A stretch of 64,000 nucleotides of DNA. It comes from Paratinospora sagittata. Taxonomy: Eukaryota; Streptophyta; Magnoliopsida; Ranunculales; Menispermaceae. Shown piece after piece: positions 19,976-29,945 of this stretch. The stretch spans positions 13,994,539-14,058,538 of the forward strand of contig CM069598.1 in NCBI GenBank assembly GCA_035771175.1, in the 5' to 3' direction. Numbering within the stretch: the first letter of the stretch is position 1; every line of letters starts with the position of its first letter. The position numbers were made by a program, and so were the translations under genes. The notes beneath the pieces were generated by a model. The model was not told the DNA's origin and made no database searches. It was given only the letters and a program-made list of their open reading frames with translations.

Positions 19976-22652
19976 CTCTTCTTTTCTCCACCATCGCACG
20001 CTGCAACTCTCATCTGGTTCATCACCACTGTTGAGCCACCGTCTGTGGCCGCTGCTACTCATCACTACCGCTCATCATCGTTGCTGCTCATCGCCGCTGC
20101 AACTTCGATTCTTCTTCTTCTCTCTTTCTGTTGGTCCGTCCAGAGCCATTGCGCCTCAAAACCCTCTCTTTTTCTCTGTTGGTTTGTCGGAAACCCATCG
20201 CGCCTCAAAACCCCAATTGCCAAATCTCTCTTTCTGCTGGTTCGCCGGAAAGCAAGTTCTTCACCGTGGAAGCCGCCGTCAACAACTCTTCTGTAAGCTT
20301 TCTCTCTCGCTCTCTCTCAACCCTGTGCTCAAAAATCAAATCGCCTCTTCTCTCTTGCTCGAAGCTCTTTCTCTCTGCTTGCTCCGTTCCCCGCGGCACA
20401 TCGCCGCCACCACCTCTCTGCAACTCACCACCATCAACGCCTCCCTTCTTCTTTATTTCCCCTATTCCATTTTGATTTTTTTAATGTCCCACAGCACACA
20501 CCTATTATAGATTATATTGTATATCACACCTTTTCAAAACGTTTCACACATCACCACACCTTATATATATACCACATATTGTATTATACCATGTTATACC
20601 ATACACATCATTATATCATATCACAAGGCATTATAATATGTTATCTTATATATATATACTTGTTTAAACATCCCACCACCATATATATGTATATATTTCT
20701 ACACTCATAATCGTTCTTATGAGTATTTATATTAACAAACGTAATATACGTGTACAGGTTGAGTACTAGACGTGACGAGGAATTTAAGTGATTTGGAATT
20801 TAGCGATTAAGGTGCGGATGATTCTATACCTTCATAATATTTTATTTTGATATATAGATAGGAATGTTAAATTAATTAGGTTTATAGTATTATTAGATTG
20901 CTTATGCATGCCTATTGTACATGATTTTATATATACCATGTTGTGATTGTTAGCCATGATGATATATGTGTCAACATGACTTCTTGTTTGATTAGATGAT
21001 AATTGGATGCATGCAATTCATGTGATATTTGAGACTCATTTATAAATTATAATGCCTGATAATGAAATGTATGACTTGGAATATTGACATAGTAAAATTC
21101 ATGTGTGAATACTATTATATTTAGCATTGTGACATGATACTATGTGTAGTGGAGTTTGAATATGTCTTATGAATGCACTTAATATCGTGTTTATATCGTA
21201 TGTATGGCGTGACATCACTAAGGAACACGATTAAGATAAGAATCACACATATGGAGCAGTTATTCTAAGGAATATCGCCAATGTTTATTATGGGGCAGCT
21301 ATTCATGATGAATATCGCCAACGAGTTTCTAATTTTTGGGTAGTGCCACTCTGTGTTTGATTCCCTAAATGTACGTGATTCAGAACGTGATAAAATTCTC
21401 GGCTCAAACAATCTAATGTTGCAACGATTAATGTGTAAAACTTGTTTGTAATGTTCTTGTGTATGTATCATAATAAAATGTTGTGAATTAGGAGAATAAA
21501 ATCGAGAGTTTGTAACATTGTTCAGTAGTTCAGAGTAGTAGGGGTGAGTTAATTAATTTGTTAGTATTATGGTGATAGGACTGAATATTTTTATTTTATT
21601 TTTAAAAGTTTATTATTTGAACGGATTGTATTGAAAATCGAAATTCAATGAACATTATTACAGTTAGTAAAGACCCTGTGATTTATTTCACGTGTGAATG
21701 CCTTGGACTTGAATTCTATTTGATGAATGTATTTAAAATATTGTGTTCATAATGGATGGATAAGGGCAAGTACCCTCATAATTCACAATAGAAATTTGTA
21801 TAGTGGAATTATGTGGTCCTTGGTATGAAAAAAAAAGGGTATTCATTTATCTTAACCAGTAAGTTGATTAGAAGAATACAAATTCATAGTTTTGCAAATT
21901 TTACTATCTATATAATGATTATGAGTTAAGATAGACGGATACGAATAACATCTCGATTTTCAGTGATTTTTCTCGATGAAATTAAAATATTCATTATTTT
22001 ACAAAAAAATTAAGTTTTAAAAATCGGGGTGTTACACTTCTTCTCACCAGGCAAGTCTCAAAAATATTATGTTGGTATATGGTTCAAGAAAATCTCAGTT
22101 CAAAATAAAACCATTGTTTGGGTGGCCAACAGAGACAATCCCCTCACTGACTCAGCTTCCTCAGAATTGAAACTCTTAGAAAATGGTGATCTAGCACTAT
22201 TGCTCCTCAACAACAAGAAGTCCAAAATCCCAATTTGGTCGATGAATTCCACGTCCAAAGCCTCGAATTCTTCTAAAGTAATGTTTGGGGATGATGGGAA
22301 TCTAGTTTTGAAAGATGGGTCGGATGACTCGGATCCATCTGAAGTATTATGGCAGAGCTTTGATCATGCCACCGATACATTTCTACAAGGTTCAAAGCTG
22401 GGATATGTTAATCACCGCACCAATGAAATCCAAAAGATAATTTCTTGGAGAAATTCCGAGGATCCTGCTCAAGGCATCTTTTCTGTTTAAGCAAAGACAA
22501 TTGGACAGTATGCCTTGATTTGGAATGGATCTCAAGAATTTTGGAATTCCGGGGTCTGGAATGGACAGCGTTTCAGCAATATTCCTGAGTCAGTACATTC
22601 AAATGCCACAATGAATTTAAGTTACATATCAAACAAGAAAGAGAGTTATTTT

Positions 22653-22818
22653 TGTTAAAACATTCTTTTTTCCATATATTTTCCTATGTATTTCCATAGG
22701 TTATATACATTTTAAAAGAATAAAATCTAAACAAATTTTTGCTATTTTCAAACATTTCCTAAACTAACGCTAATCTATTTTCAAACGTGATCGTCTACAA
22801 TTACGGCTCACACCAACA
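22653..22818 (-). repeat. 3' LTR of the RLK-B copia element
   Basis: Starts tgttaaaacattc and ends caccaaca on the + strand. Compared with the 5' LTR it has ttttt for tcttt near 22737 and cacacc for cacgcc near the end. Confidence 0.95.
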
Positions 22819-22825
22819 CTCCCCC

Positions 22826-23365
22826 TCAAGTTGATGCATAGAGGTCTCGCGTGCCCAACTTGTCAAGTGAGTTGTAGAGGTCCTTGCTCGATACAGCCTT
22901 TGTAAGGATATCTGCCAATTGATCTTTAGATTTCACAAATGGAAACCTAATTGTTTTTGCTTCAAGATTTACCTTGATGAAGTGTCGATCTACCTCCACA
23001 TGTTTAGTACGATCATGTTGAATGGGATTATGAGAAATTGCAATTGCAGCTTTATTATCACACAAAAGATCCATCTCAAAGTTAGGAGCAAATCCAATTT
23101 CAGTAAGTAGCTTTCTTAGCCAGAGGAGTTCACAAAAACCTTTAGCCATTCTCCTAAACTCAGCTTCAGCACTTGACAAAGCTACCACTTTTTGCTTCTT
23201 GCTTCTCCAGGTTACAAGATTTCCTCCAACAAATGTAAAATATCCCGAGGTGGACTTTCTATCAATGATATTACCTGCCCAATCTGCATCCGTATATCCA
23301 TAAACCATTAACTGACTGTTATGTTTTGAGAACATAAGCCCCTTGCCTGGAGATGACTTCAAGTA
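22826..23365 (-). pseudogene. Copia RNase H domain
   Basis: The frame contains YTDADWAGNIIDRKSTSGYF (first acid), VALSSAEAEFRRMAKG (second acid; the usual EAEY), LLCDNKAAIAISHNP (third acid) and HVEVDRHFIKV, then the terminal DQLADILTK. This is the standard copia RNase H order and a near-complete domain, ending just before the polypurine tract. Confidence 0.9.
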
Positions 23366-24127
23366 TCAAAGTATTTGAATCACTGCTTCCATGTGGCTTT
23401 TACTTGGATTATGCATAAACTGACTTACAACACTCACAGCGTATGCAATATCTGGATGAGTATGAGAGAGATAAATGAGTTTACCAACTAATCTTTGGTA
23501 TCTACCTTTATCTGTTGGTACTTGGTCTGGGTATTCTCTAAGTTTATGATTCTGAACAATGGGGGTGTCTGCAGGTCTACACTCCAACATCCCTACTTCG
23601 GTTAGCAAGTCTAATATGTATTTTCGTTGAGAAAGAAATATACCTTGCTTAGACCTAGCAATTTAAACTCCCAAGCAATACTTGAGTCCTCCCAGATTCT
23701 TCATCTCAAATTCTGTTGCTAATTGCTTTTGAAGTAGAGAGATTTCTTCTTCATCATTTCCTGTAATAATCATGTCATCTACATAGACTATTAGAGTCGT
23801 TACCTTACCCAACTGATGTTTCAAGAACAAAGTGTGATCAGAGTTACTTTGTTGAAAGCCATATTTCTTCATTGCCAAGCTAAGCCTTCCAAACCATGCT
23901 CGCGATGATTACTTCAGTCCGTACAATGCTCGTTGCAATTTACACACCACTCCATTATCTGAAGAAGCTATATAACCTGGAGGAATATCCATATACACCT
24001 TTTATTGGAGGTCACCGTTGAGAAAAGCATTTTTCACATCAAATTGATGCAAAGGCCAATCAAGATTTGCTGCAAGGGACAATAACACTTTAACGGTATT
24101 CAACTTGGCTACAGGTGAGAAAGTCTC
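23366..24127 (-). pseudogene. Copia reverse transcriptase, interrupted by stops
   Basis: The pieces at 23663-23878 (LIVYVDDMIITGNDEEEI, with the YVDD catalytic motif) and 23366-23608 (RYQRLVGKLIYLSHTHPDIA) belong to the palm/thumb. Between 23880 and 24127 the minus strand still reads typical RT sequence ([25 protein letters not shown]) but with in-frame stops. The protein could not be made without suppression. Confidence 0.88.
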
Positions 24128-25003
24128 CTAGTAATCAACCCCATATGTCTGCGTATATCCCTTTGCTACTAGTCTCGCTTTGTACCGCTCAATAGATCCA
24201 TCTGTTTTGTGTTTAATGGAGAACACCCATTTGCATCCCACTGTCTGTTTTCCTTCAGGTAATGGAACAAGAGTCCATGTATCATTTTTTAGTAGTGCCT
24301 TCATTTCTTCCTTTATAGCTCGGGTCAATCTTGGATTTGCCAATGCCTCATGAACATTAGTAGGAATCTGACATGTGGAGAGTTCCTGTGCAAAATTCTT
24401 AAGAGGTTCAGATAGTTTCGCGGTGGATACATAGTTAGCAATCGAATACCTCGACCTTCTTTCTTCAATATGTGGAGAATATCTATTAGGTGGCTTGCCG
24501 CGATTATACCTAGGAGGTAAAACATATCCCACAGAATCATCTATGTCATTGATATTTAAGGGTGTAATAGTGGTACTTACCTCAGGATTATTCTCAGGAG
24601 AGGATTCGGTTGGCACTTCAGAGGAAGGGGATATAGGCTCGGTTTCAGATGTTGCATGCTCTGCATTCAGAAATACCTCAATTTCACAGTTCACATCGCC
24701 TGAGGTATCATTCGGCCCATTATGCTCATGCGGCTTCTCATTCCGATTCTGTTCCTCATGCTCATACGACTCCTTAAGTCTGAACCAATCAAAATCATTT
24801 GGTGTCTCATGCTCGGACCAATTCAACTCTTCATTATGTATCTCCCCCTGAAAAAGAGAAGGAGGTGTCGTAGATGGAAAAAACATGTCAGTTTTCAAAA
24901 ATTGAACATCCATAGTCACATAGAGTTTTCGGGTAGTAGGATCGTAGCAACGGTACCCTTTTTGATGGATACCATAACTCAAAACACACACCGACGTGCA
25001 CAT
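24128..25003 (-). pseudogene. Copia integrase-RT linker and RT N-terminus
   Basis: The frame begins in the integrase C-terminal/linker region (Pro/Glu/Ser-rich, YVLPPRYNRGKPPNRY) and runs into RT: MKALLKNDTWTLVPLP, GCKWVFSIKHKTDGSIERYK, ARLVAKGYTQTYGVDY, where a stop truncates it. The ORF track start is internal; a frameshift separates it from the integrase frame upstream. Confidence 0.85.
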
Positions 25004-25125
25004 GGATCAAGCTTACTGCGTTGGTTTTTGTGGAGATACACGTAGGCGACACACCCAAAGATACGAGAAGGAAGCATCAACGCCGTAGGTATGGACACAT
25101 GATCGGAAAGAGATTGAAGGGGTGT

Positions 25126-26811
25126 TTAAAATGATAAAACCTTGGATGGCATTCGGTTGAGAAGATGGACGGCAGTTGAGACGACATCGGTCCAAAAACG
25201 TTTGGGCATATTGGCACCAAGAAGCAGAGCACGGGCAGTTTTCAGAATATGTCTATTCTTCCTCTCGGCGACACCGTTCTGTTGGGGTGTTTGTGAGCAT
25301 GAAGTTTCATGAATTAAACCATGGTGGTAAAAATAAGATTGAAGATCCTTATTAACATATTCACCACCATTATCAGAGCGGAGAACCTTCATGGTGGCAC
25401 CGTACTGAGTACCAACCGTAACATGAAATGTTTTAAAAACACCGAGAACTTCATATTTGTGTTTTAGCAAGTAGAGCCATGTCATACAGGTACAATCATC
25501 CACAAAAATAACAAACCAACGAAAGCCAGACATATTAGCAATGGGTGAGGGCCCCCATACATCAGAGTGAATTAATGCAAATGGAGTGTCACTTTTATTC
25601 ATGCTCAATGGGTAAGTAGCGCGATGACTCTTAGCCAAAACACAAGTATCACACTTCAAGTCAGAAGTCTGCAAATGCTTAAACAAATCAGGTAAAACAA
25701 GCTTCAAATACGGAAAAGATGGGTGTCCCAAATGTCGATGCCATAACCACAATGTTGTTTCTTTATTGACATGCAGATTGTTCATGTTGTTGGCCTGGCC
25801 GATGTCATCCACATAATATAATCCCCCCCTCTTAGTACCACAACCAATTATCTCCTTGGTGAGAATATCCTGGATAAGACAAAAGTTTGGATAAATAAGT
25901 ACAACACAGCCAAGGTCTGCAGTAAGCTGACTTATAGATAATAGTTTATGGGATAAAGACGGAACAAGTAAAGTATTGGATAAAGTGAGGGATGGAGATA
26001 AAGTTACAGAGCCAGCTCCAGTGACTGGTGAGTAAACACCATTGGCATTAGCTATGCTGGTGCGTCGTGGAAGAGAAGTTTGAGAGAAGTCCGAAGCAGC
26101 AAAAGTCATATGGTCCGTGGCCTCTGAGTCGAGAAGCCATGCCCCACAATCCGCATTTCTATGGGAGGTAAAAAGAGCAAGACCAGAGATACCTGAGTTT
26201 AAGTTGGGAGGAGCATCCGTGGACATTGCAGCTGATTGTATAAGAGAGAGATGAGGATATGCACTAGCAACAACAACTGTGCCTGAACATCCACTAGTGC
26301 CAGTGCCATCAGGACGCTTACGGGATTGAAGATCATGCCACCAATCAGGGTACCCATGCAACATAAAGCATTTTTCACGTGTGTGTTTCTGGTTGCCACA
26401 ATGAGAGCATTTTTTTCCCTTAGTAGAATGCAGGTGCTTGGCAGATTTACCATGGCCAGAGGTGCTTAACGAGAGAGCTTTCGACGCTAAAACAGCCCCC
26501 TGGGGCCCATTGGTGTCATGGGTAGTCATCACTTGTTGTCGAGTAGCCTCCCGCCTAACTTGCGCATAAGCCTGTTCAACCGTAGGAAATGGTTTTATCT
26601 GTAAAACATCAGCACGAATATTGTCTAGCCGATCATCAAGACCATCCAGGAAAACATAAACACGGTTTTCTTGGATGATCCGATTATAGTGTTGAATATC
26701 AACAGAACATTTCATAGGATTCGGTCGGCGGAAATCAATTTCATGCCATAGACCTTGCAACGCTGTGTAATATTTTTCTAGCGATCCCGCAGCTTGTTTC
26801 AGTCTACTCAC
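25126..26811 (-). pseudogene. Copia gag C-terminus, protease and integrase
   Basis: A 561-residue frame. A gag segment comes first, then the zinc knuckle CSHCGNQKHTREKCF (about residue 135), the protease site at about 229 reading WLLDSEATDHM, then GAG-pre-integrase (HRHLGHPSF...CDTCVLAKSHR), then the integrase core with VIFVDDCTCMTWLYLL, VLRSDNGGEYVN and PQQNGVAERKNRHIL. The protease has DSE where the family has DSG, so it is probably inactive. A stop separates it from the upstream gag piece (26812-27336). Confidence 0.9.
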
Positions 26812-27336
26812 TCAACGTCGAAGATCATACACCTGCGATGTATCACTACCATCGAAGAAGGTAGTTGCAATAACATCCCAAACCGCTTTTGCCGTAGGAA
26901 AGTGAATAAAATTGCCAATTAAAGACGGATCCATGGAAGTAATTAACCAACCTTTAATAATAGCATTATCAGTGCGCCACTTGCGAAAGGAAGGATCAGT
27001 TGATGAAGGCTGAGGAAAGTCGCCGTTAATGTACCCCAGTTTGTCCTTGCCCGAGATATACATCTCAACAACTTGGGACCACAGTGCATAGTTGGAACCG
27101 TCCAACTTAATGCCGATCTGAGCAACAGATGTTTCAGTGGTGATGGTCGGGGTCCGAGTGTTATTCAAAACTTCAGTCATCCTTGTAGTCAATTCAAGGA
27201 TAGGATCAGAGAGATTGGACGCGTTGCCAGGAGTATTCTGGTCATCAGAATCCGCCATGGAAGGAAGGGTAGGGTGCAATACTCGGATCTGTGATTTTTG
27301 GAAATGCGGCCAGATCTTATGCAGTCCCAAGAGCAC
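26812..27336 (-). pseudogene. Copia gag N-terminal segment
   Basis: Carries GIKLDGSNYALWSQVVEMYI, the N-terminal gag motif, then KWRTDNAIIKGWLITSMDP and AKAVWDVIATTF (UBN2-like). The likely initiator is the Met before ADSDDQNTPGN near 27257, not the longer upstream extension. A stop after SQVYDLRR separates it from the remainder of gag. Confidence 0.85.
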
Positions 27337-28143
27337 CAGTGTAGAGGGTAAAATCGGTAATACTCCGTCTATTTGGAGCCTCAGCTGCGAGCTTCGAGTT
27401 CACAAGGATGATGTTCGTGGAATATGCGCATGTGGTGACGCTGGATTTACGACGTCGACATCAGAGCACCCCTCCTTCAATTGTGTGATAGAGGACAAAA
27501 TAGCATCTTTATTTCCTATTTTTATTTTATTCAAAACACGAACTAGATGAGACTTAAACTGCAATATTAGGCTAAGCATATTCCTCATCAAACAAAGCCA
27601 TTAAAGGGAATCTTATTCTCGGTGGCTTCCGTCGGCTTCACTCGCTCTACCTCTTTCTTCCTCTTCTTCTTCTCCGGCTCCCTCTCCCTCCTTTTTCCGT
27701 CGTCTTTTTCGGCGGTGATTCCGGCGAGATCAAAGATGCTGACACATTGGGTGAAAGACGAGGTTCATCTCTCTATCTCTCTCCTCTCCATTCGATTCAG
27801 AAGATCACGGAGCTTCTGATCTGAAAGTTTTGACTTAGTCGTGAGATAGTGCTGGACTTCAAGATTGATCTACGGCGGACCGCGGATCGATCTTTGGTTT
27901 CAAAGCAGTGGCTGCCCTTCAAGGATCTTTATTTAGTGATCGAGCGAGATTGAGCGAGATTGAGTGAAGATCGAGTGAAGATCTAGATCGTGCTGATCGA
28001 GCTATGATGAACGCCACTGCTACCAAATCTTCGCGTTCTGTTGTTCTTCAGCACCTTCAAATCTTCATATTTCTTCTTCGCGCTCTGTGAAGTGAAGATC
28101 GAGTGCAGATCTAAATCTCGTCGTCTGATCGGAGGCGAGATGA

Positions 28144-28497
28144 ATGAGAGAAATCCCGTCGTCTCAGAAATCGAAGGCGAGCAAGAGAGGTTTTGGTCAG
28201 AGAATGAAGCAGACGACTCGCAAATCCACTGGCGGCAAAGTGCCGAGGAAGCCACTGGCGACACGACCCGCGAGGAAGTCCGCTCTGGCCACCGGCGGAG
28301 TGAAGAAGCCGCACAGGTTCAGGCCGGGAACGATGGCTCTGAGGGATTTCCAGCACCTGGTTCGAATTTGGCTCCGCTCTTCTTCTTCTTCTTCAGCAGG
28401 GGCGTATCGATTAAGAAGCCTCAGATCGAACGAAATCGGCAACGAAAGTCATATTAACACCGGCGAGGACAGACAGCACGCCGAGAGAATTGGCTAA
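28144..28497 (+). pseudogene. Histone H3-derived fragment captured in the copia leader (antisense to the element)
   Basis: From 28204 the + strand reads [19 protein letters not shown], then [20 protein letters not shown] and MALR, matching the histone H3 N-terminal tail from the K4 region through the start of the fold. K9, K14, K18, K27 and K36 positions are retained; the K23 position is Arg. HRF and ATGG resemble the canonical H3.1-type residues (F41, A31). After ALRD the frame jumps to FQHLVRI, equivalent to the FQRLVREI further into H3, so about 17-19 residues are missing. A 20-residue unrelated extension precedes the H3 part, and the C-terminal 60 residues are unrelated. It is opposite in strand to the retrotransposon. 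Whether it is expressed is unknown. Confidence 0.85.
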
Positions 28498-28510
28498 GAT
28501 GGTTCGTCAC

Positions 28511-28525
28511 CTCGCTCTGATACCA
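28511..28525 (-). other. Copia primer-binding site (initiator tRNA-Met)
   Basis: TGGTATCAGAGCGAG on the minus strand, directly abutting the 5' LTR, is the classic plant copia primer-binding site. Confidence 0.93.
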
Positions 28526-28691
28526 TGTTAAAACATTCTTTTTTCCATATATTTTCCTATGTATTTCCATAGGTTATATACATTTTAAAAGAATAAAATC
28601 TAAACAAATCTTTGCTATTTTCAAACATTTCCTAAACTAACGCTAATCTATTTTCAAACGTGATCGTCTACAATTACGGCTCACGCCAACA
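28526..28691 (-). repeat. 5' LTR of the RLK-B copia element
   Basis: Differs from the 3' LTR at two of 166 positions and abuts the primer-binding site. The TSD follows at 28692-28696. Confidence 0.95.
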
Positions 28692-29217
28692 ATTTTACCT
28701 ATAATTATTATGATAAATCCCTGGTTTCTATAATAAAAAATGGATTTGTCTGGATAAATGAGGACTTTCTTATGGTTGGATATGTGGAGCTTGTTTTGGT
28801 CTCAACCGATACAACAATGTCATGTTTATGGTTTGCGTGGGAATTTCGGTGTTTGCACCGAGAATGGCTTTCCTACCTGTTGATGTTTGCCTAGTTTTCA
28901 AGAACGCTCGCCAAAAGATTGGGACTTGCTTGATTATTCTGGTGGATGTGTGAGGAAAACCCCTTTGCAATGTGGAGAAAAGGACAAGTTTTCGAAGATG
29001 CCCAACATCAAACTACCCACTAACAAACATAATTTGGCAGATGTTCGCAGCGATGAAGAGTGTAAATCGGCTTGTTTGAGCAATAGTTCTTGTAGCGCTT
29101 ATGCTTACACGGGCTCTTGTTTGGTATGGTACCAAACTATGTTAAACATAGAGCAGTTAGGCACTGGAGGAGATGATTTGCTCATCAGACTTGCTGCTTC
29201 TAAGGTTTTGAATTCTT

Positions 29218-29739
29218 CAAGTAGTGTAGAGAGTTCAAGTGAGAGCTAGAAGTGTTCTTTCAAATATTGTGAAAGTTATAATAGTTTGTAGTATAAAAAC
29301 TAGTAGTAATTAAGTGATACATAATATGTTTTGTACTTGCCCTTTTATGGATCTTGTACATCGAAAATGATCACTATTTACTATTACTTTTATTGAGTGA
29401 TACATATCCTAAATTTGTTCAAACACCCAACCCTTGTCAACACTTCAAGGGTGGAGATTTATACTTGTTGAGGAACCCAAACGGCGAGTTACGCATGTTC
29501 AATGTGGGTGTGTTCCTTGACCTTTTCCTTTATTTTTATTTATTTCTAGCATGTTATATCTCATCTAGTTAGTGGGTGTGTGTGTGAATTATCTTCTTAA
29601 ATTATTTACATGTTAGTCATTATTGCGATGCATAGATTATGTCTTTTCATAAAGTTATTATACACTTTTCATTATATCTGATATTCACACACACCATATA
29701 ATTTTTGCATGTACCTTGGTATATGAAATTCATGCGCCA
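29218..29739. other. Junction after RLK-B; unclassified retroelement-like sequence
   Basis: RLK homology ends at about 29220. The following tgtagagagttcaagtgag could be an LTR start. The run aagggtggagatttatactt at 29446-29465 looks like a polypurine tract/LTR junction. No coding capacity. Confidence 0.3.
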
Positions 29740-29945
29740 TATCATTATTCTGTTGAATTAGTAGTTGATTTAATTAGTCAGACACAGTCTCGTCCCAAGT
29801 ACCTTTGAATAGTGAACATGAGGCATCTTGCTGCTCTAGAAAAGTGGTATTTAACCAAGACCATTGTGACTTCACCACTCAGCCTGGAGACTAGTCTGGT
29901 TAATTTTATTGAGAACTATTTTATTGGCACAGCCTTGGGATATAG
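29740..29945 (+). repeat. Diverged gypsy LTR fragment
   Basis: Collinear with about 35080-35260 of the solo LTR: gtcagacacagtctcgtccc, then gaacatgaggcatcttgctg, ctctagaaaagtggtattta and ctggagactagtctggtt each match corresponding strings there with scattered changes. It represents an older insertion of a related gypsy family. Confidence 0.65.

Larger units (their letters stand above)
19291..22036 (+). mobile_element. Solo LTR of a Ty3/gypsy-like element, 2746 bp, TSD CTTCT
   Basis: Starts TGTAATCCCC and ends GGGGTGTTACA (TG..CA termini with inverted-repeat character) and is flanked by the 5-bp direct repeat CTTCT (19286-19290 and 22037-22041). No primer-binding site, polypurine tract, gag or pol lies inside, so it is a solo LTR left by recombination. 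The termini resemble the gypsy LTRs at 34665-36022 and 58956-61059. Long open frames at 19443-20510 and 19604-20296 arise from the C-rich repeats and are not genes. Confidence 0.88.
22653..28691 (-). mobile_element. Full-length Ty1/copia retrotransposon inside RLK-B, TSD ATTTT
   Basis: A 6039-bp element on the minus strand with 166-bp LTRs (22653-22818 and 28526-28691) differing at two positions, TG..CA termini, and TSD ATTTT at 22648-22652 and 28692-28696. The primer-binding site is at 28511-28525 and a polypurine tract (ttgagggggag on the minus strand) lies next to the 3' LTR at 22819-22830. Gag, protease, integrase, RT and RNase H occur in copia order but are interrupted by stops and frameshifts. 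The leader between the primer-binding site and gag (about 27260-28510) is unusually long and holds an antisense histone H3-derived fragment. Confidence 0.95.
19107..29217 (+). pseudogene. RLK-B: split S-RLK pseudogene lacking the kinase
   Basis: Three collinear pieces of one S-RLK ectodomain. 19107-19290 carries the signal peptide and B-lectin start up to FELGF. 22037-22652 carries the rest of B-lectin and the glycoprotein region. 28697-29217 carries the end of that region, EGF-like and PAN. The gaps are a solo LTR (19291-22036) and a copia element (22653-28691), each flanked by its own TSD. Further lesions are a TAA at 22488 and a TGA at 28881, the latter shared with RLK-A. Homology stops near 29220 at a sequence reading tcaagtagtgtagagagttc; transmembrane and kinase parts are missing. 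The first two pieces resemble RLK-A more, the last part (from about 28895) RLK-C. Confidence 0.93.

Noticed and set aside
19443..20510. Long + strand open frame (355 codons) and overlapping frames
   Set aside because: Lies wholly in the CT-rich tandem repeats of a solo LTR; composition is Ser/Leu/Pro/Arg low-complexity with no domain.
28041..28457. Second + strand frame (138 codons) overlapping the H3-derived frame
   Set aside because: It reads the H3 region out of phase; the H3-matching frame is 28144-28497.
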